A program made the position numbers and the translations under genes. Below, in pieces: positions 25,397 to 35,996 of a DNA stretch of 64,000 nt. Positions within the stretch are counted from its first letter, which is position 1. Each line of letters opens with the position of its first letter. A model generated the notes under the pieces. That model worked only from the letters and a program-made list of their open reading frames with translations. It searched no databases and was not told where the DNA came from. Where the stretch lies: the NCBI RefSeq assembly GCF_900113485.1, contig NZ_FOPM01000019.1:1-64000 (forward strand), written 5' to 3'. Source of the DNA: Methylobacterium gossipiicola (GTDB lineage Bacteria > Pseudomonadota > Alphaproteobacteria > Rhizobiales > Beijerinckiaceae).

Positions 25397-26644
25397 TCAC
25401 GGCTCGGCCAGCGGCAGCCCCCGGCTTTCCGGGCTCCAATGCAGATCGGGCGTGGAGGCGAACAGGCGCTTGTGGGCGAGCACGGCGTAGGTGTCGGTCA
25501 TCCCGGCGATGTAGTCGGCGACCCGGCGGGCGACGCGGTCCTCCTCCGCCCCAGCAAGGCCGGCCGACCATTCCTCCGGCATCGCCGCCGGCTCGGTGGT
25601 GAAGCGGGCGAACAGGTCGGCGACGATGATGTCGGCCCGGGCCCGCACGGCCAGCACGCCGGGATGGCGGTACATGCGGGCGAACAGGAAGGTCTTGATC
25701 GCCCGGTCCGCCGCCGCGATGGCCGGCGAGAACGCGATGACGGGGGCGGACGCGGATCGAACGGCGGCAACGTTGTCCGGGGCCAGGGCGGCGATGCGGC
25801 GCCCGCTCTCGGCGATCACGTCCTCGACGAAGCGGGTGATCACCCGCCGCGCCAGTTCGTGGATTTTTCGCGATGGGTCGAGGTTGGGATGGAGTTCGTC
25901 GATCTCCGCCAGGATGTCGGCGAGGAACGGCACAGCGTCGAGGTCGGCGAGGTCGAACAGGCCGGCCCGCAGGCCGTCGTCGAGGTCGTGGCTGTCATAG
26001 GCGATGTCGTCGGCCAGCGCCGCCGCCTGCGCCTCCGGCCCGGCGAAGCGGGCGAGTTCGAGGTCGTTCAGGGCGTTGTATTCGAGGATCGCCACCGGGA
26101 TGCCGCGCGCCGCCCAGCGCGGGGTCGGCGTGCCGTCGGCCTCCAGCAGGGGGCCGTTGTGCTTGACCAGCCCCTCCAGGGTCTCCCAGGCGAGGTTCAG
26201 CCCGTCGAAGCCGGCATAGCGCCGCTCCAGGCGGGTGACGATGCGCAGGGCCTGTGCGTTGTGGTCGAACCCGCCATGGGCCTGCATCAGGGCATCGAGG
26301 GCGTCCTCGCCCGTATGGCCGAAGCAGGTGTGACCGAGATCGTGGCTGAGGGCGAGGGCCTCGGCCAGATCCTCGTCGAGGCCGAGCGCCCGCGCCAGCG
26401 CCCGGGCGATCTGGCTCACCTCCAGGGTATGGGTGAGGCGGGTGCGGTAATGGTCGCCCTCGTGGTGCACGAAGACCTGGGTCTTGTGCTTCAGGCGGCG
26501 AAACGCGGACGAGTGGATGATGCGGTCGCGGTCGCGCTGGAAATCGCTGCGCGTCGGCGAGGACGCCTCGGCGATGAGGCGCCCGCGCGTGGCGGTCGGA
26601 TTCGTCGCGTAGGGCGCCCGCCAGCGCTCACCGTTCTGCCGCAC
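25397..26644 (-). CDS. dgt: Deoxyguanosinetriphosphate triphosphohydrolase-like protein
   Basis: A 415-residue HD-domain hydrolase that releases tripolyphosphate from dGTP or other dNTPs. Metal-binding motifs are [18 protein letters not shown] and [19 protein letters not shown]; also [20 protein letters not shown], typical of the type 2 subfamily. GTG 26644 gives the usual N-terminus; the frame continues open to 27124 but overlaps erpA on the other strand and is not family sequence. It diverges from erpA across ~96 bp. Confidence 0.9.
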   Translation of the reverse strand: MRQNGERWRAPYATNPTATRGRLIAEASSPTRSDFQRDRDRIIHSSAFRRLKHKTQVFVHHEGDHYRTRLTHTLEVSQIARALARALGLDEDLAEALALSHDLGHTCFGHTGEDALDALMQAHGGFDHNAQALRIVTRLERRYAGFDGLNLAWETLEGLVKHNGPLLEADGTPTPRWAARGIPVAILEYNALNDLELARFAGPEAQAAALADDIAYDSHDLDDGLRAGLFDLADLDAVPFLADILAEIDELHPNLDPSRKIHELARRVITRFVEDVIAESGRRIAALAPDNVAAVRSASAPVIAFSPAIAAADRAIKTFLFARMYRHPGVLAVRARADIIVADLFARFTTEPAAMPEEWSAGLAGAEEDRVARRVADYIAGMTDTYAVLAHKRLFASTPDLHWSPESRGLPLAEP

Positions 26645-26740
26645 ATCGTCCCCCGGTTGCGCCGCGTTGCGGCAGGTGCCCGCCACGCCTATCTTGTGTC
26701 CCCGAGCGCTTCTGGCAATCGACGAGACCCGAGCATCACG

Positions 26741-27067
26741 ATGGCCGACATCACCCTGACCCCACGCGCGGCGAAGCGCATCAACGAGATCATGGGAGCC
26801 GAGCCGCCCGGCGCGAGCCTGCGGATCAGCGTGAACGGCGGTGGCTGCTCGGGCTTCTCCTACGCCTTCGACATCGAGCGGGCACGGGCCGCCGACGACA
26901 TCGCCATCGAGCGCGACGGCGCCACGGTCCTCGTCGACCCGATGTCGCTCGAATACATGAACGGGGCGGTCATCGATTTCGTGAACGACCTCATCGGCCA
27001 GTCGTTCAAGATCGAGAACCCCTTGGCCACCGCCTCCTGCGGCTGCGGCACATCGTTCTCCCTGTAA
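26741..27067 (+). CDS. erpA: A-type iron-sulfur cluster insertion protein ErpA
   Basis: A 108-residue HesB/IscA/ErpA protein that carries Fe-S clusters to apo-enzymes. The three conserved Cys are present: GGGCSGF (~42) and the C-terminal SCGCGTSF. It starts [14 protein letters not shown]. It stands alone between the divergent dgt and the following periplasmic protein gene; a GC hairpin follows. Confidence 0.93.
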   Translation: MADITLTPRAAKRINEIMGAEPPGASLRISVNGGGCSGFSYAFDIERARAADDIAIERDGATVLVDPMSLEYMNGAVIDFVNDLIGQSFKIENPLATASCGCGTSFSL

Positions 27068-27107
27068 CGGCCAAGCCCAAGACACCCCCAAGACGCCCCC
27101 AAGACGA

Positions 27108-27132
27108 CGCGCCCGCGATTGCAACGGGCGCG
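27108..27132 (+). terminator. Hairpin after erpA
   Basis: An 8-bp GC stem (27108-27115 with 27125-27132) with a 9-nt loop, 40 bp past the erpA stop, followed by a few A and no T tract. A short direct repeat of CAAGAC-CCCC type lies between stop and stem. Confidence 0.45.
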
Positions 27133-27198
27133 AAAACGCGGCACGGATGCGCCCTCCCCTCTGAAGCGCCGTTCGCCAGCGATCCGGAAAACCCCCCC

Positions 27199-29007
27199 AT
27201 GATCCCCTCGAAAGGTCGCCCCCTCCTGCGTTGGGCGACGGGCGCTTCGGCCTGCGTGCTCGTTCTCCTCGGTGCCGGTCTGCCCGAACGGTCAGGCGTC
27301 GCTTGGGCGCAGGAGGCGGCCTCCGCCGTCCAGGACGTGACCCTCACGGATGTGAGCCTGCCGCTTGGCGACACGGTGCTGAAAGCCCCGCGGGTCACGG
27401 TGAGCGGGACGCGCCTGTCGAAGGACGATCTCCTCGCCCTGCTCCGGCCCGGCCCCGAGCCCGTGGCGGCCCGCCTCGCCCGGCTCGATGCCGCGAGCCT
27501 CGTGATCCCGGAGTTGCGCTTCGAAGGCGCAGTCAAGGGAACGCGCGACAGCGTGACCTACAGCAACGTGATCGCCAAGGACGTGCGTGCCGGCCGGATC
27601 GCCGACCTCACCGCCACGGGGGCGATTCTCACCGTGGAGGGGGAGCGCAAGGGTGCCGGCTCCTACGGTCCGCTCCAGGCCACCGACCTCGACCTCACGG
27701 CGCTTGCCCGCCTCTACGCCGAATCGGGCGACGGCAAGGGTGCCCTGCAGCGGATCTACGGCGCCTTCTCCCTGTCGGATCTCGCCTTTGTCGACACGAA
27801 CGGCACGGCGGTGAAGTTCGCCCGCATCCAGGGGCGCGACCTCAGCGCGCGCCCGGTTCCCGGCGGCTGGGCCGGCGCCCTCGCGACTCTCACAGCACCC
27901 GGCCTCGCCGAAGCGCCGCCGGCCACCCGCGCCAAGGCTTCGGCCACGGCGGCGGACCTCGCCGAAGCCGTGACGCTCGGCAGCTTCGAGGCCACGGGCC
28001 TCAGCGTGCAGCACACCAAGGGGCCGTCCCCCCTCGACCTTGGCATCGCCCGCATCCGTAGCGGGGGATCGGAGGCGAGCCTCGAGGACATCACCCTCAC
28101 GAGCGGCGGCGTCACCGCGAAGGTGGCGCGCCTGTCCCTCAACGGCTTCTCCCTCGCCCCCACCATCGCGGCCCTGCGCACCTTCGCGGCGAAGCCCGAC
28201 GCCACGGACGACGACCTGCGCCTGCTGACCCCGACGATCGGCACCTTGAGCCTGTCGGATCTCAGCCTCGACCTGCCCCGCGATCCGGCCGTGCCCGATC
28301 CGCTGGTGCAAAATCCCGCAGGGAAAACCGCGCCGATGCATATCGGCCTGCGCACGGCCGCGATGAATTTCGGCCCGCCCCGCGACGGCGTTCCCACCGC
28401 CGGGCGGATCGACCTCACGGGCCTGACCCTGCCGGCTTCCGCCGTTGCCGGCATCCCGGGCCTCGGCTCGCTGGGCCTCTACGGCTACGGCGACCTCGAC
28501 CTCACGGCGGTGGCGGACACCAGCTGGGACGCGGCCACCAAGGAGCTGAAGTTCGGGGAAATCTCGATTTCCGGCAAGGACATGGGCACGGTGCGGATCA
28601 ACGGCCTGCTCGGCGGCATCGGCCCGGAGGTGTTCGACACCGATCCCGGCGTCTCGGGCTTCGCCATGTTGTCGGCCACCGCCAAGGCCCTCGACGTGAC
28701 GATCGAGAATACCGGCCTGTTCGAGCGCTTCATCGCAGCGCAGTCGAAGGTGCTCAGCCTCAAGCCCGAAGAGCTGAAGCAGGAATACGCCACGGCGAGC
28801 CTCTACGGCGTCCCGGCGATCCTCGGCAACGCGGCGGGCGCCAAGGCCATTGGCACGGCCATGAGCCAGTTCGTGGCCAAGCCCGGAAGCCTGTCGCTGC
28901 ACATCCGCCCCAAGAACGGCACCGGGATCGGCATGCTCGAATTCAGCGCGGCCCCGACCCCGGCGGCGGTCCTCGACCGCCTCACCGTCGACGCCAAGGC
29001 GAACTGA
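27199..29007 (+). CDS. Large secreted protein of unknown function
   Basis: A 602-residue protein with a signal peptide (1-37, ending AWA-QEA) and otherwise hydrophilic, beta-rich sequence. Repeated phrases of the form '[10 protein letters not shown]', '[11 protein letters not shown]', 'LTGLTLP' and '[12 protein letters not shown]' suggest a long parallel beta repeat, somewhat like AsmA/intermembrane-bridge or DUF945-type proteins, but no domain is recognised with confidence. ATG 27199 is preceded by seven C (27192-27198) and GGAA. It is probably periplasmic or outer-membrane linked. The dispersed repeat copy A begins at its stop codon. Confidence 0.75.
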   Translation: MIPSKGRPLLRWATGASACVLVLLGAGLPERSGVAWAQEAASAVQDVTLTDVSLPLGDTVLKAPRVTVSGTRLSKDDLLALLRPGPEPVAARLARLDAASLVIPELRFEGAVKGTRDSVTYSNVIAKDVRAGRIADLTATGAILTVEGERKGAGSYGPLQATDLDLTALARLYAESGDGKGALQRIYGAFSLSDLAFVDTNGTAVKFARIQGRDLSARPVPGGWAGALATLTAPGLAEAPPATRAKASATAADLAEAVTLGSFEATGLSVQHTKGPSPLDLGIARIRSGGSEASLEDITLTSGGVTAKVARLSLNGFSLAPTIAALRTFAAKPDATDDDLRLLTPTIGTLSLSDLSLDLPRDPAVPDPLVQNPAGKTAPMHIGLRTAAMNFGPPRDGVPTAGRIDLTGLTLPASAVAGIPGLGSLGLYGYGDLDLTAVADTSWDAATKELKFGEISISGKDMGTVRINGLLGGIGPEVFDTDPGVSGFAMLSATAKALDVTIENTGLFERFIAAQSKVLSLKPEELKQEYATASLYGVPAILGNAAGAKAIGTAMSQFVAKPGSLSLHIRPKNGTGIGMLEFSAAPTPAAVLDRLTVDAKAN

Positions 29008-29092
29008 TCCAGCGTCCGCTGGATCGGCAAGCCCGCGCGGCACCTGAGCGAAGCCGCACTCCGCCATTCCGAAGGAATCAAACGGAGTTCGC
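29005..29092 (+). repeat. Dispersed 3'-flanking two-hairpin repeat, copy A
   Basis: Begins at the TGA of the large secreted protein. A perfect GATCCAGCG-TC-CGCTGGATC palindrome comes first, then GCAAGCCCGCGCGGC, then a spacer and a second stem built from ACTCCG and CGGAGT. It matches copies near 59.9 kb (inverted) and 61.1 kb. It lies between converging genes and may act as a terminator. Confidence 0.7.
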
Positions 29093-29102
29093 ATGAAAGC
29101 GG

Positions 29103-29795
29103 CTACGCGGCGAGGCGCGCGGGTGTGCCCGCGACGCAGGCTTCCGCAAGGGCCTGGGTCGCATCGAGGAGGGCGACTCCGAACGCTTCGTCCGATGCCG
29201 GGAGAGCGAGGGGAATCTCCGTGCAGGCGAGCACCACCTGCCGGCATCCCGCCGCGATCAGCCCGCGCGCCTGATCGCGCAAGGTGGCGCCGGCCTCCGC
29301 CACCCCGCCGGCCTTCACGAGGCGGATCGCCCGCATCACCGCCGCCTGATCGACGGGAGCCACGCAGGTGAAGCCGTGGCGGGCGAGGCGCCCGGTATAG
29401 ATGCCGGCTTGCAAAGTCCCGGTCGTCGCCAGAACCCCGATTGGACCGCCGCGATATCCCCTGTCGAGCAGCTTTCCAGCAACCGCATCCACGATGTGGA
29501 GGATCGGGAGAGCCGTGCGGGCCTGGAGCGCGCCGTGCCAATGGTGGGCGGTGTTGCAGGGAATCGCGATGCGCGTGGCGCCGGCCGCCTCCAGCCGGCG
29601 CAGGCCCGCCAGCATGGCCGGCAGGGGATCGGGGCCGCCGTCGAGGATCGCCCGCGTCCGGTCGGGGATGTCGGAGGCCTGCAGCACCAGGGCGCCGGGA
29701 TGGTCCTGGTCGCGCCCGGCCGGGGTCGCTTCCACGAGCTTGCGCATGAAGTCCACCGTGGCCATCGGCCCCATGCCGCCCAGGATCCCCAGCAT
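29103..29795 (-). CDS. Aspartate/glutamate racemase family protein
   Basis: A 230-residue cytoplasmic PLP-independent racemase. It starts MLGILGGMGPMATVDFM. The two catalytic cysteines are in AIPCNTAHHW and VLACTEIPLAL. It probably interconverts L- and D-aspartate or a related acid; glutamate racemase MurI is a different subfamily. An upstream extension to 29888 overlaps the LysR gene's 3' end and is unlikely. It lies 76 bp after the LysR gene on the same strand, which may regulate it. Confidence 0.88.
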   Translation of the reverse strand: MLGILGGMGPMATVDFMRKLVEATPAGRDQDHPGALVLQASDIPDRTRAILDGGPDPLPAMLAGLRRLEAAGATRIAIPCNTAHHWHGALQARTALPILHIVDAVAGKLLDRGYRGGPIGVLATTGTLQAGIYTGRLARHGFTCVAPVDQAAVMRAIRLVKAGGVAEAGATLRDQARGLIAAGCRQVVLACTEIPLALPASDEAFGVALLDATQALAEACVAGTPARLAA

Positions 29796-29871
29796 CGCGT
29801 CCCCTCCGCTCCGTCGCGGCGCCAGACATGACGCGGCCTGCGCTTCAGGGCCAATGCCGTGTCGGAACGCC

Positions 29872-30738
29872 TTATGCGGAGGCCGCATAAGGTTCGGCGG
29901 CCGCCCACACCGCCTCGACGGCGGCGCGGGTCCGGGCGCGGTTGCGGTAGAGTCGGATCTCCAGGGGCACGTCCGCCCCCGTCGCCACCAGCCGGCCGTC
30001 GGTGAGGTCGCGGCTGACGAGGCTGCGCGGAACCCGGGCGAGGCCGTGCCCCTCCAGCGCCATGGCCTTCAGGGCCTCCGCCATGGCGTTGACGTGGGCG
30101 ACACGCCCCGACGGACCCTCGCCCTTCGCCTCCGCGAACAGGCTCACGCGCCCGAGGAAGGTATCGGGCGCGTAGGCCAGGCGCGGCATCGGTGCGTCCG
30201 GGCAAGCCGGACTGTGCACGGCCACCAGGGCGTCACACCCGATCACGCGATGGGGATAGAGGTCCGGATCGAGGAGGATCGGCACGCTCGGGTGGTGGAA
30301 GGTGAGGAGGAAATCGTAGGCGCCCTCGGCCAGCGCCTGGAGGCAATCGTGAAAATCCCCCGCCAGCAAGCGCGTCCCGAGGGGGCCGGTGCGGGCTTCG
30401 ATGCCCCGGAACCAAGCGGGAAAGAACGCGAGCGACAGGGTGTGCAGGGCGGCGACGCTCACCACGGCCCCGCCGGTTCCAGTGCCGGCGCGCAGGTCGA
30501 AGCGGCTCGCGTGCAGCATCCGCACGGTCTCCTCCGCGGTCTCGCGGAAGCGCCGGCCCGCCGGCGTCAGGTTAGTCGGATAGGTGCTGCGGTCGATGAG
30601 GCCGACGCCGAGCCAAAGCTCCAGGGCCTGGATGCGGCGGCTGAAGGCCGATTGCGTGACGTGGCGCGCCTCGGCCGAGCGGGAGAAGCTGCGGGTCTCG
30701 GCGAGGCTGAGGAAATCCTCCAGCCATTTCAGCTCCAC
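29872..30738 (-). CDS. LysR-family transcriptional regulator
   Basis: A 288-residue regulator. The N-terminal winged helix-turn-helix (~1-60) reads LKWLEDFLSLAETRSFSRSA then VTQSAFSRRIQALE, a classic LysR DNA-binding segment. The C-terminal half is the periplasmic-binding-like effector domain. GTG 30738 gives the family's usual start with the HTH at the very N-terminus. Homologues with this N-terminus include HypT-like regulators. The downstream racemase is a plausible target; the effector is unknown. Confidence 0.88.
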   Translation of the reverse strand: MELKWLEDFLSLAETRSFSRSAEARHVTQSAFSRRIQALELWLGVGLIDRSTYPTNLTPAGRRFRETAEETVRMLHASRFDLRAGTGTGGAVVSVAALHTLSLAFFPAWFRGIEARTGPLGTRLLAGDFHDCLQALAEGAYDFLLTFHHPSVPILLDPDLYPHRVIGCDALVAVHSPACPDAPMPRLAYAPDTFLGRVSLFAEAKGEGPSGRVAHVNAMAEALKAMALEGHGLARVPRSLVSRDLTDGRLVATGADVPLEIRLYRNRARTRAAVEAVWAAAEPYAASA

Positions 30739-30758
30739 CGCGTGCTCCCCGGCGGCTC

Positions 30759-31910
30759 TTAATTCAGTTCGCGGACTACGACCCGGCCACGCTCGGCCGA
30801 GAGGGCGAGGCGGCCGGCCTTGAGGGCCAGCGCCTTCTCGCCGAATATAGCCCGGCGCCAGCCGTGCAACACCGGTACGTCCGCCGCGTCGTCGTCCGCG
30901 ATGGCTTCGAGGTCGTCCACGGAGGCGATGATCTTCGGGGCGACGCCTTCGGTCTCGCACACGGCTTTCAGCAGCACCTTGAGGAGTTCGACGAGCGCCC
31001 CGTTGCCGCCGCGGCCGCGGCTGCGCTCCGGCAAGGCGATGTCGGCGAGATCGCGGGCGAAGCCCCGCTCCACCGCCGCCAGGATGTCGGTGCCCGTGCG
31101 AGAGCGCTCGAAGCCGGCGGGAATCGAGCGCAGGCGCCCCAGGGCCTCGACGCTGCGGGGGGCGGCGGTGGCGACGTCGATCACCGCCTCGTCCTTAAGG
31201 ATGCGCCCGCGCGGCACGTTGCGGCTCTGGGCCTCGCGCTCGCGCCAGGCGGCGACCTCGATGAGCACGGCGATCTCGCGGGGCTTGCGCATCCGACCGG
31301 CGAGGCGCCGCCAGGCCGAGGACGGATCGGCCCGGTAGGTCTCGGGCGAGGTGAGCACGCTCATCTCCTCGTCGAGCCACTCGCCCCGGTCGGTGGAGAG
31401 GAGCTGGCCCGCCAGCACTTCGTAGACCTTCACGAGGTGGGTGACGTCGGACAGGGCGTAGGAGAGCTGCGCGTCGGAGAGCGGCCGGCGCGACCAGTCG
31501 GTGAAGCGCGAGGACTTGTCGATCTTGGCCTTGGCGACGTCGTTGACGAGTTGTTCGTAGGAGACCGAATCACCGTAGCCGCACACCATGGCGGCCACCT
31601 GTGTGTCGAAGAACGGCTGCGGCAGCAGGCCACCGAGCAGCCAGATGATCTCGAGATCCTGCCGCGCGGAGTGGAACACCTTCACCACGCCCTCGTCGGC
31701 CATCAGGGCGAAGAACGGCGCCAGATCGAGGCCGGGGGCCAGGGGATCGACGAGCGCACCCGATCCGTCCGGTCCCGCCATCTGGATGAGGCAGAGCTTG
31801 GGATAATAGGTCGTCTCGCGCATGAACTCCGTGTCGACGGTGACGAAGGGTTGCGCGGCGAAACGGGCGCAGGCATCGGCCAGCGCCGGCGTGGTCGAGA
31901 TCAGGTCCAT
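30759..31910 (-). CDS. rnd: Ribonuclease D
   Basis: A 383-residue 3'-5' exoribonuclease for tRNA 3' maturation. The DEDDy exonuclease motifs are visible: [33 protein letters not shown] and [13 protein letters not shown]. It is followed by the HRDC domain (~205-290). It diverges from aspS across 173 bp, the order found in many alphaproteobacteria. Confidence 0.94.
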   Translation of the reverse strand: MDLISTTPALADACARFAAQPFVTVDTEFMRETTYYPKLCLIQMAGPDGSGALVDPLAPGLDLAPFFALMADEGVVKVFHSARQDLEIIWLLGGLLPQPFFDTQVAAMVCGYGDSVSYEQLVNDVAKAKIDKSSRFTDWSRRPLSDAQLSYALSDVTHLVKVYEVLAGQLLSTDRGEWLDEEMSVLTSPETYRADPSSAWRRLAGRMRKPREIAVLIEVAAWREREAQSRNVPRGRILKDEAVIDVATAAPRSVEALGRLRSIPAGFERSRTGTDILAAVERGFARDLADIALPERSRGRGGNGALVELLKVLLKAVCETEGVAPKIIASVDDLEAIADDDAADVPVLHGWRRAIFGEKALALKAGRLALSAERGRVVVRELN

Positions 31911-32083
31911 GAAAATCGGCTATATCGGAGGTTGACGCCGCGCGCGAGATCGGAACACCGAAACGAAGTGGATGCCGCGCGGGCTGCAGGCGACCCGCCG
32001 TATGCGCGTTCGCCTTGACTTCGCTCCCCCCGCGTGAATGGTGCGGCGCTCAATCCCAAGAGCCCGTGATGCAACAGCCCGCC

Positions 32084-33898
32084 ATGCACCGTTACCGGAC
32101 CCACACCTGCGGGGCGCTGCGCCCCTCGGACGTCGGCCAGACCGTCCGCCTCTCGGGCTGGTGCCACCGCATCCGCGACCATGGCGGCGTGCTGTTCATC
32201 GACCTGCGCGATCATTACGGCCGCACCCAGTGCGTGGTGGATTCGGACTCGAAGGCCTTCCAGGCCGCGAACCTCGCCCGCTCCGAGTGGGTGATCCGCA
32301 TCGACGGCCGCGTGCGCACCCGGCCCGCCGGCACCGAGAACGCGGACCTGCCCACCGGCACCGTCGAGGTCTACATCGACGAGATCGAGGTGCTGGGTCC
32401 GGCCGGTGAGTTGCCGGTGCCGGTGTTCGGCGACCAAGAATATCCCGAGGAGACGCGGCTGAAGTACCGCTTCCTGGATCTCCGCCGCGACAAGCTGCAC
32501 GCCAACATCATGAAGCGCGGCGCGATCATCGATTCGCTCCGCCGCCGCATGCGCGAGGGCGGGTTCTTCGAGTTCCAGACCCCGATCCTCACGGCGTCCT
32601 CTCCGGAGGGCGCGCGCGACTACCTCGTGCCGTCCCGCGTCCACCCGGGTAAGTTCTACGCCCTGCCGCAGGCGCCGCAGCAGTTCAAGCAGCTGACGAT
32701 GATCGCCGGCTTCGACCGCTACTTCCAGATCGCGCCATGTTTTCGCGATGAGGATGCCCGCGCCGACCGGAGCCCGGGCGAGTTCTACCAGCTCGATATC
32801 GAGATGAGCTTCGTCACGCAGGAAGACGTATTCCAGTCCGTCGAGCCGGTGCTGCGCAGCGTCTTCGAGGAATTCGCCGACGGCAAGCGCGTCACGCAAG
32901 AGTTCCCGCGCATCCCCTACGCCGAGGCGATGCTGAAATACGGCGTCGACAAGCCGGACCTGCGCAACCCCCTGATCATCGCCGACGTGACCGATGCGTT
33001 CGCCCGCGAGGACGTGGCGTTCAAGGCGTTCAAGGGCGTGATCGCGTCGGGCGGCGTGGTGCGGGCGATCCCCGCCACGGGCGCCGCCACGCAGCCGCGC
33101 TCGTTCTTCGACAAGCTCAACGACTTCGCCCGCTCCGAAGGCGCCCCCGGCCTCGGCTACATCGTGTTCGAGGATGTCGACGGCGTGCTGACCGGCAAGG
33201 GTCCCATCGCCAAGTTCATCCCGGCCGAGGTGCAGGCGCTCATCGCCGAGACCACGGGCACGAAGGCGGGCGACGCGGTGTTCTTCTCCGCCGGCACCGA
33301 GGCCAAAGCGGCGGCCCTGGCCGGCAAGGCCCGCAACCGCATCGCCGACGAACTGAACCTCTCCGACAAGGATCAGTTCGCGTTCTGCTGGATCACCGAC
33401 TTCCCGATGTACGAGTGGAACGAGGACGACAAGAAGATCGACTTCTCCCACAACCCGTTCTCGATGCCGAACTTCGACCGCGAGGCGTTCCTTGCCCTCG
33501 ACCCGGCGGACGAGACGACGATTCTCGGCATCAAGGCGTTCCAGTACGACATCGTCTGCAACGGCACCGAACTGTCGTCGGGCGCCATCCGCAACCATCG
33601 CCCCGAGGTGATGGAGAAGGCCTTCGGTCTGGCCGGCTACGGCCAGGAGGTGCTGGAGGAGAAGTTCGGCGGCATGCTCAACGCCCTGAAGCTCGGCGCC
33701 CCCCCGCACGGCGGCATCGCTCCGGGTATCGACCGCATCGTCATGCTGCTCTGCGGCGAGCAGAACCTGCGCGAGGTGGTGCTATTTCCCATGAACCAGC
33801 GCGCCGAGGATCTGATGATGGGCGCCCCCGCCGAGGCGACCCCGAAGCAGCTGCGCGAACTTCACATCCGCCTGAACCTGCCCGAGAAGAACGCCTGA
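32084..33898 (+). CDS. aspS: Aspartyl-tRNA synthetase
   Basis: A 604-residue class IIb synthetase of the bacterial type. It has an OB-fold anticodon-binding domain ([21 protein letters not shown]), motif 2 [19 protein letters not shown], the GAD insertion domain and motif 3 [13 protein letters not shown]. With gatB in the same window it is likely a non-discriminating enzyme, since alphaproteobacteria commonly form Asn-tRNA by amidation; that is inference. ATG 32084 ([10 protein letters not shown]) was chosen; 32069 is possible. Confidence 0.96.
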   Translation: MHRYRTHTCGALRPSDVGQTVRLSGWCHRIRDHGGVLFIDLRDHYGRTQCVVDSDSKAFQAANLARSEWVIRIDGRVRTRPAGTENADLPTGTVEVYIDEIEVLGPAGELPVPVFGDQEYPEETRLKYRFLDLRRDKLHANIMKRGAIIDSLRRRMREGGFFEFQTPILTASSPEGARDYLVPSRVHPGKFYALPQAPQQFKQLTMIAGFDRYFQIAPCFRDEDARADRSPGEFYQLDIEMSFVTQEDVFQSVEPVLRSVFEEFADGKRVTQEFPRIPYAEAMLKYGVDKPDLRNPLIIADVTDAFAREDVAFKAFKGVIASGGVVRAIPATGAATQPRSFFDKLNDFARSEGAPGLGYIVFEDVDGVLTGKGPIAKFIPAEVQALIAETTGTKAGDAVFFSAGTEAKAAALAGKARNRIADELNLSDKDQFAFCWITDFPMYEWNEDDKKIDFSHNPFSMPNFDREAFLALDPADETTILGIKAFQYDIVCNGTELSSGAIRNHRPEVMEKAFGLAGYGQEVLEEKFGGMLNALKLGAPPHGGIAPGIDRIVMLLCGEQNLREVVLFPMNQRAEDLMMGAPAEATPKQLRELHIRLNLPEKNA

Positions 33899-33912
33899 GG
33901 GCAGACTCTTCT

Positions 33913-33935
33913 CGCCTCCTGTCCGACGGGAGGCG
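33913..33935 (+). terminator. Hairpin after aspS
   Basis: A 7-bp stem CGCCTCC/GGAGGCG (33913-33919 with 33929-33935), 14 bp past the aspS stop, followed by a short purine run. It probably separates aspS from the glycosyltransferase operon. Confidence 0.5.
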
Positions 33936-34050
33936 GGGAAGAACATTCCAGGCAGGGCCTCGTCCTGAGGTGCTCAAAGCGCGGCGGATGCCCGAGACAC
34001 CGCCGCGCTCCCTGGAACCTCCTTCGAGGCCGCACAGGAGACGCCGAGCC

Positions 34051-34935
34051 GTGCCGAGTCTCGTCGCCATCGTCGTCACCCATGACAGCGCGGAGGCCCT
34101 GCCCGGCTGCCTCGCGGCGCTCGCCGCCGAGCACGTACCGGCCCTCGTCGTCGACAATGCCAGCCGGGACACGTCCGTGGCGGTGGCCGAGGCGGCGGGC
34201 ACGCACGTGGTGCGGATGCCCCGCAACGAGGGCTACGGGCGGGCCAACAACCGGGGCGTCGCCGCCGCATCCCAAGCCGAGCGGGTCCTCATCCTCAACC
34301 CCGACGTGACCCTGCGCCCCGGCGCCGTCGATGCCCTGCTCGCCGCCGCCCGCGCCTATCCCGATGCGGGGCTGCTCGCCCCACGCCTCACGGAGCTGGA
34401 CGGGCGGTTCTTCTACCAGCCGCGCTCGCTCCTCGCCCCCTATCTCACCAACCCGAAGGGCAAGCGCGCCCTGCCCGAGGGCGATGCCTGCGCGCCGTTC
34501 CTGTCCGGCGCCTGCCTGATGATCCGCCGCGACCTGTTCCTGGCGCTCGGCGGCTTCGACCCGAACCTGTTCCTGTTCTACGAGGACGACGACCTCTGCC
34601 GGCGGGTGGCGGATGCGGGCCACGCCCTCGTGCATGTCCACGGGGCGGAAGCCTTGCACGGGCGCGGGCGCTCGTCGACGCCGGAACCCGGCCGGGTGTT
34701 CCGCACCCGCTGGCATCAGGCCTGGTCGCGGGCCTACGTCGCGCGGAAATACGGCCTGCCCGATCCGAGTCCCGGCATGCTCGCCGTGAACATGCCGAAG
34801 GCGGCGCTGGCGCGCCTCATCCGCCATCGCCCCCTGTGGGAGCGCTACGGCGGTTCGGCCGCAGGGGCCCTCGCCGCCCTGCGTGGCCACACGGCTTTGG
34901 CCCGCGAGGGCTTGGCCCGCGAGGGGCGGCCGTGA
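34051..34935 (+). CDS. Family 2 glycosyltransferase (rhamnosyltransferase-like)
   Basis: A 294-residue cytoplasmic or membrane-associated GT-A enzyme. It starts PSLVAIVVTHDSAEALPGCL, with the VVDNASRD and ILNPDVTLRPGA metal/nucleotide region, GACLMIRRDLF and FLFYEDDDLCRRV, as in WcaA/rhamnosyltransferases. GTG 34051 has AGGAG ten bases upstream; ATG 33988 would add an Arg/Pro-rich 21-residue leader and cannot be excluded. It overlaps the acyltransferase start (GTGA), so the two are coupled and probably decorate a surface polysaccharide. Confidence 0.85.
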   Translation: MPSLVAIVVTHDSAEALPGCLAALAAEHVPALVVDNASRDTSVAVAEAAGTHVVRMPRNEGYGRANNRGVAAASQAERVLILNPDVTLRPGAVDALLAAARAYPDAGLLAPRLTELDGRFFYQPRSLLAPYLTNPKGKRALPEGDACAPFLSGACLMIRRDLFLALGGFDPNLFLFYEDDDLCRRVADAGHALVHVHGAEALHGRGRSSTPEPGRVFRTRWHQAWSRAYVARKYGLPDPSPGMLAVNMPKAALARLIRHRPLWERYGGSAAGALAALRGHTALAREGLAREGRP

Positions 34936-35996
34936 GCGCGCCGACCTTCGGGCAGGCCCTCGACCGGCCTCACAACGGCTTCTCCGCCCTGCGCCTCGTC
35001 CTGGCGGTGGCGGTGGTGGTCTCGCATGCCTTCAGCGTCGGCAGCGGCGATCGCCTCAATGAACCCCTGGCGCGAGCGACGGGCTATTCCCTCGGAGCCC
35101 ACGCGGTGAACGGGTTCTTCGCGGTCTCGGGCTTCCTCGTCGTCATGAGCCTGGAGCGGCGCGGCCCCCGCGCCTATGCCGTCGCCCGCGCCCTTCGCAT
35201 CCTACCGGGCGTCTTCGTGGCGACCCTGATGATCGCCCTCGTCCTTGGCCCCGCCCTCACTCGCCTACCCGTCGGAGCCTATTTCGCCGATCCCGGCCCG
35301 TGGCGATTCATCGGCGAAACGCTCACCCGCTTCAAGAGCAACATCCCGCTGCCGGGGGTGTTCGCCGACAACCCCTACCGCATGCCGCTCGGCACAGTCT
35401 GGACCCTGAAATACGAGGTGCTGTGCTATCTCGGTCTGCTCGTCGTCGGTCTCGCGGGCCTGCTGCGGCCCGGCCCGGCCCTTGCTCTCGTGGCGGCCCT
35501 CGCCCTCGGCTTCGCCCTGGCGGGCTTCCTCTATCCCGACCTATCCGAAGGCGCGCAGACGCGCGTTCGTCTGGCCCTGCTGTTCACCTCCGGCGCGGCC
35601 CTCTATCTCTGGCGCGACCGCCTGCGACACCGGGTCTGGCCGCTGGCCGTCCTGGCCCTCGCCGCAGCCCTGTTTCAGGGGACGCCCCCGTATCGACCGC
35701 TCCTCTGCCTCGCCGAGGCCTACGGAGCGATCTGGCTGGCCCTGAGCCCGGCCCTCGCCCGCCCAGCCTTCGAGCCCCGCGCCGATCTCTCCTACGGCAT
35801 CTACCTCTACGGTTGGCCGATTCAGCAGAGCCTGCAATCCGGACTGCCGGGGGCCTCGCCCTGGCTGCTCCTGCCCATCGCCCTGGCCCTCACGGGCTTC
35901 GTGGCGCTGGTGTCCTGGATCGCCGTCGAGCGGCCGGCCCTGCGACTCAAGGCGCGGATGCCGCGCGCGCGGCAGCGTCGGGTGGCCCCATCGTGA
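34932..35996 (+). CDS. Acyltransferase family 3 membrane protein
   Basis: A 354-residue integral membrane protein with about ten hydrophobic helices and the acyltransferase-3 features: N-terminal NGFSALRLVLAVAVVVSHAF (catalytic His), GFFAVSGFLVVMSLERRG, and SYGIYLYGWPIQQ near the C-terminus. Such proteins O-acetylate exopolysaccharide or lipopolysaccharide sugars. GTG 34932 overlaps the glycosyltransferase stop. Its own stop overlaps the next small gene. Confidence 0.88.
   Translation: MSAPTFGQALDRPHNGFSALRLVLAVAVVVSHAFSVGSGDRLNEPLARATGYSLGAHAVNGFFAVSGFLVVMSLERRGPRAYAVARALRILPGVFVATLMIALVLGPALTRLPVGAYFADPGPWRFIGETLTRFKSNIPLPGVFADNPYRMPLGTVWTLKYEVLCYLGLLVVGLAGLLRPGPALALVAALALGFALAGFLYPDLSEGAQTRVRLALLFTSGAALYLWRDRLRHRVWPLAVLALAAALFQGTPPYRPLLCLAEAYGAIWLALSPALARPAFEPRADLSYGIYLYGWPIQQSLQSGLPGASPWLLLPIALALTGFVALVSWIAVERPALRLKARMPRARQRRVAPS

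Noticed and set aside
27292..29829. 845-codon minus-strand frame over the large secreted protein
   Set aside because: Arg/Gly-rich composition with no domain; the plus-strand gene has a signal peptide and a clean stop.
31901..33709. 602-codon minus-strand frame over aspS
   Set aside because: Antisense to an unmistakable AspRS; no family features.
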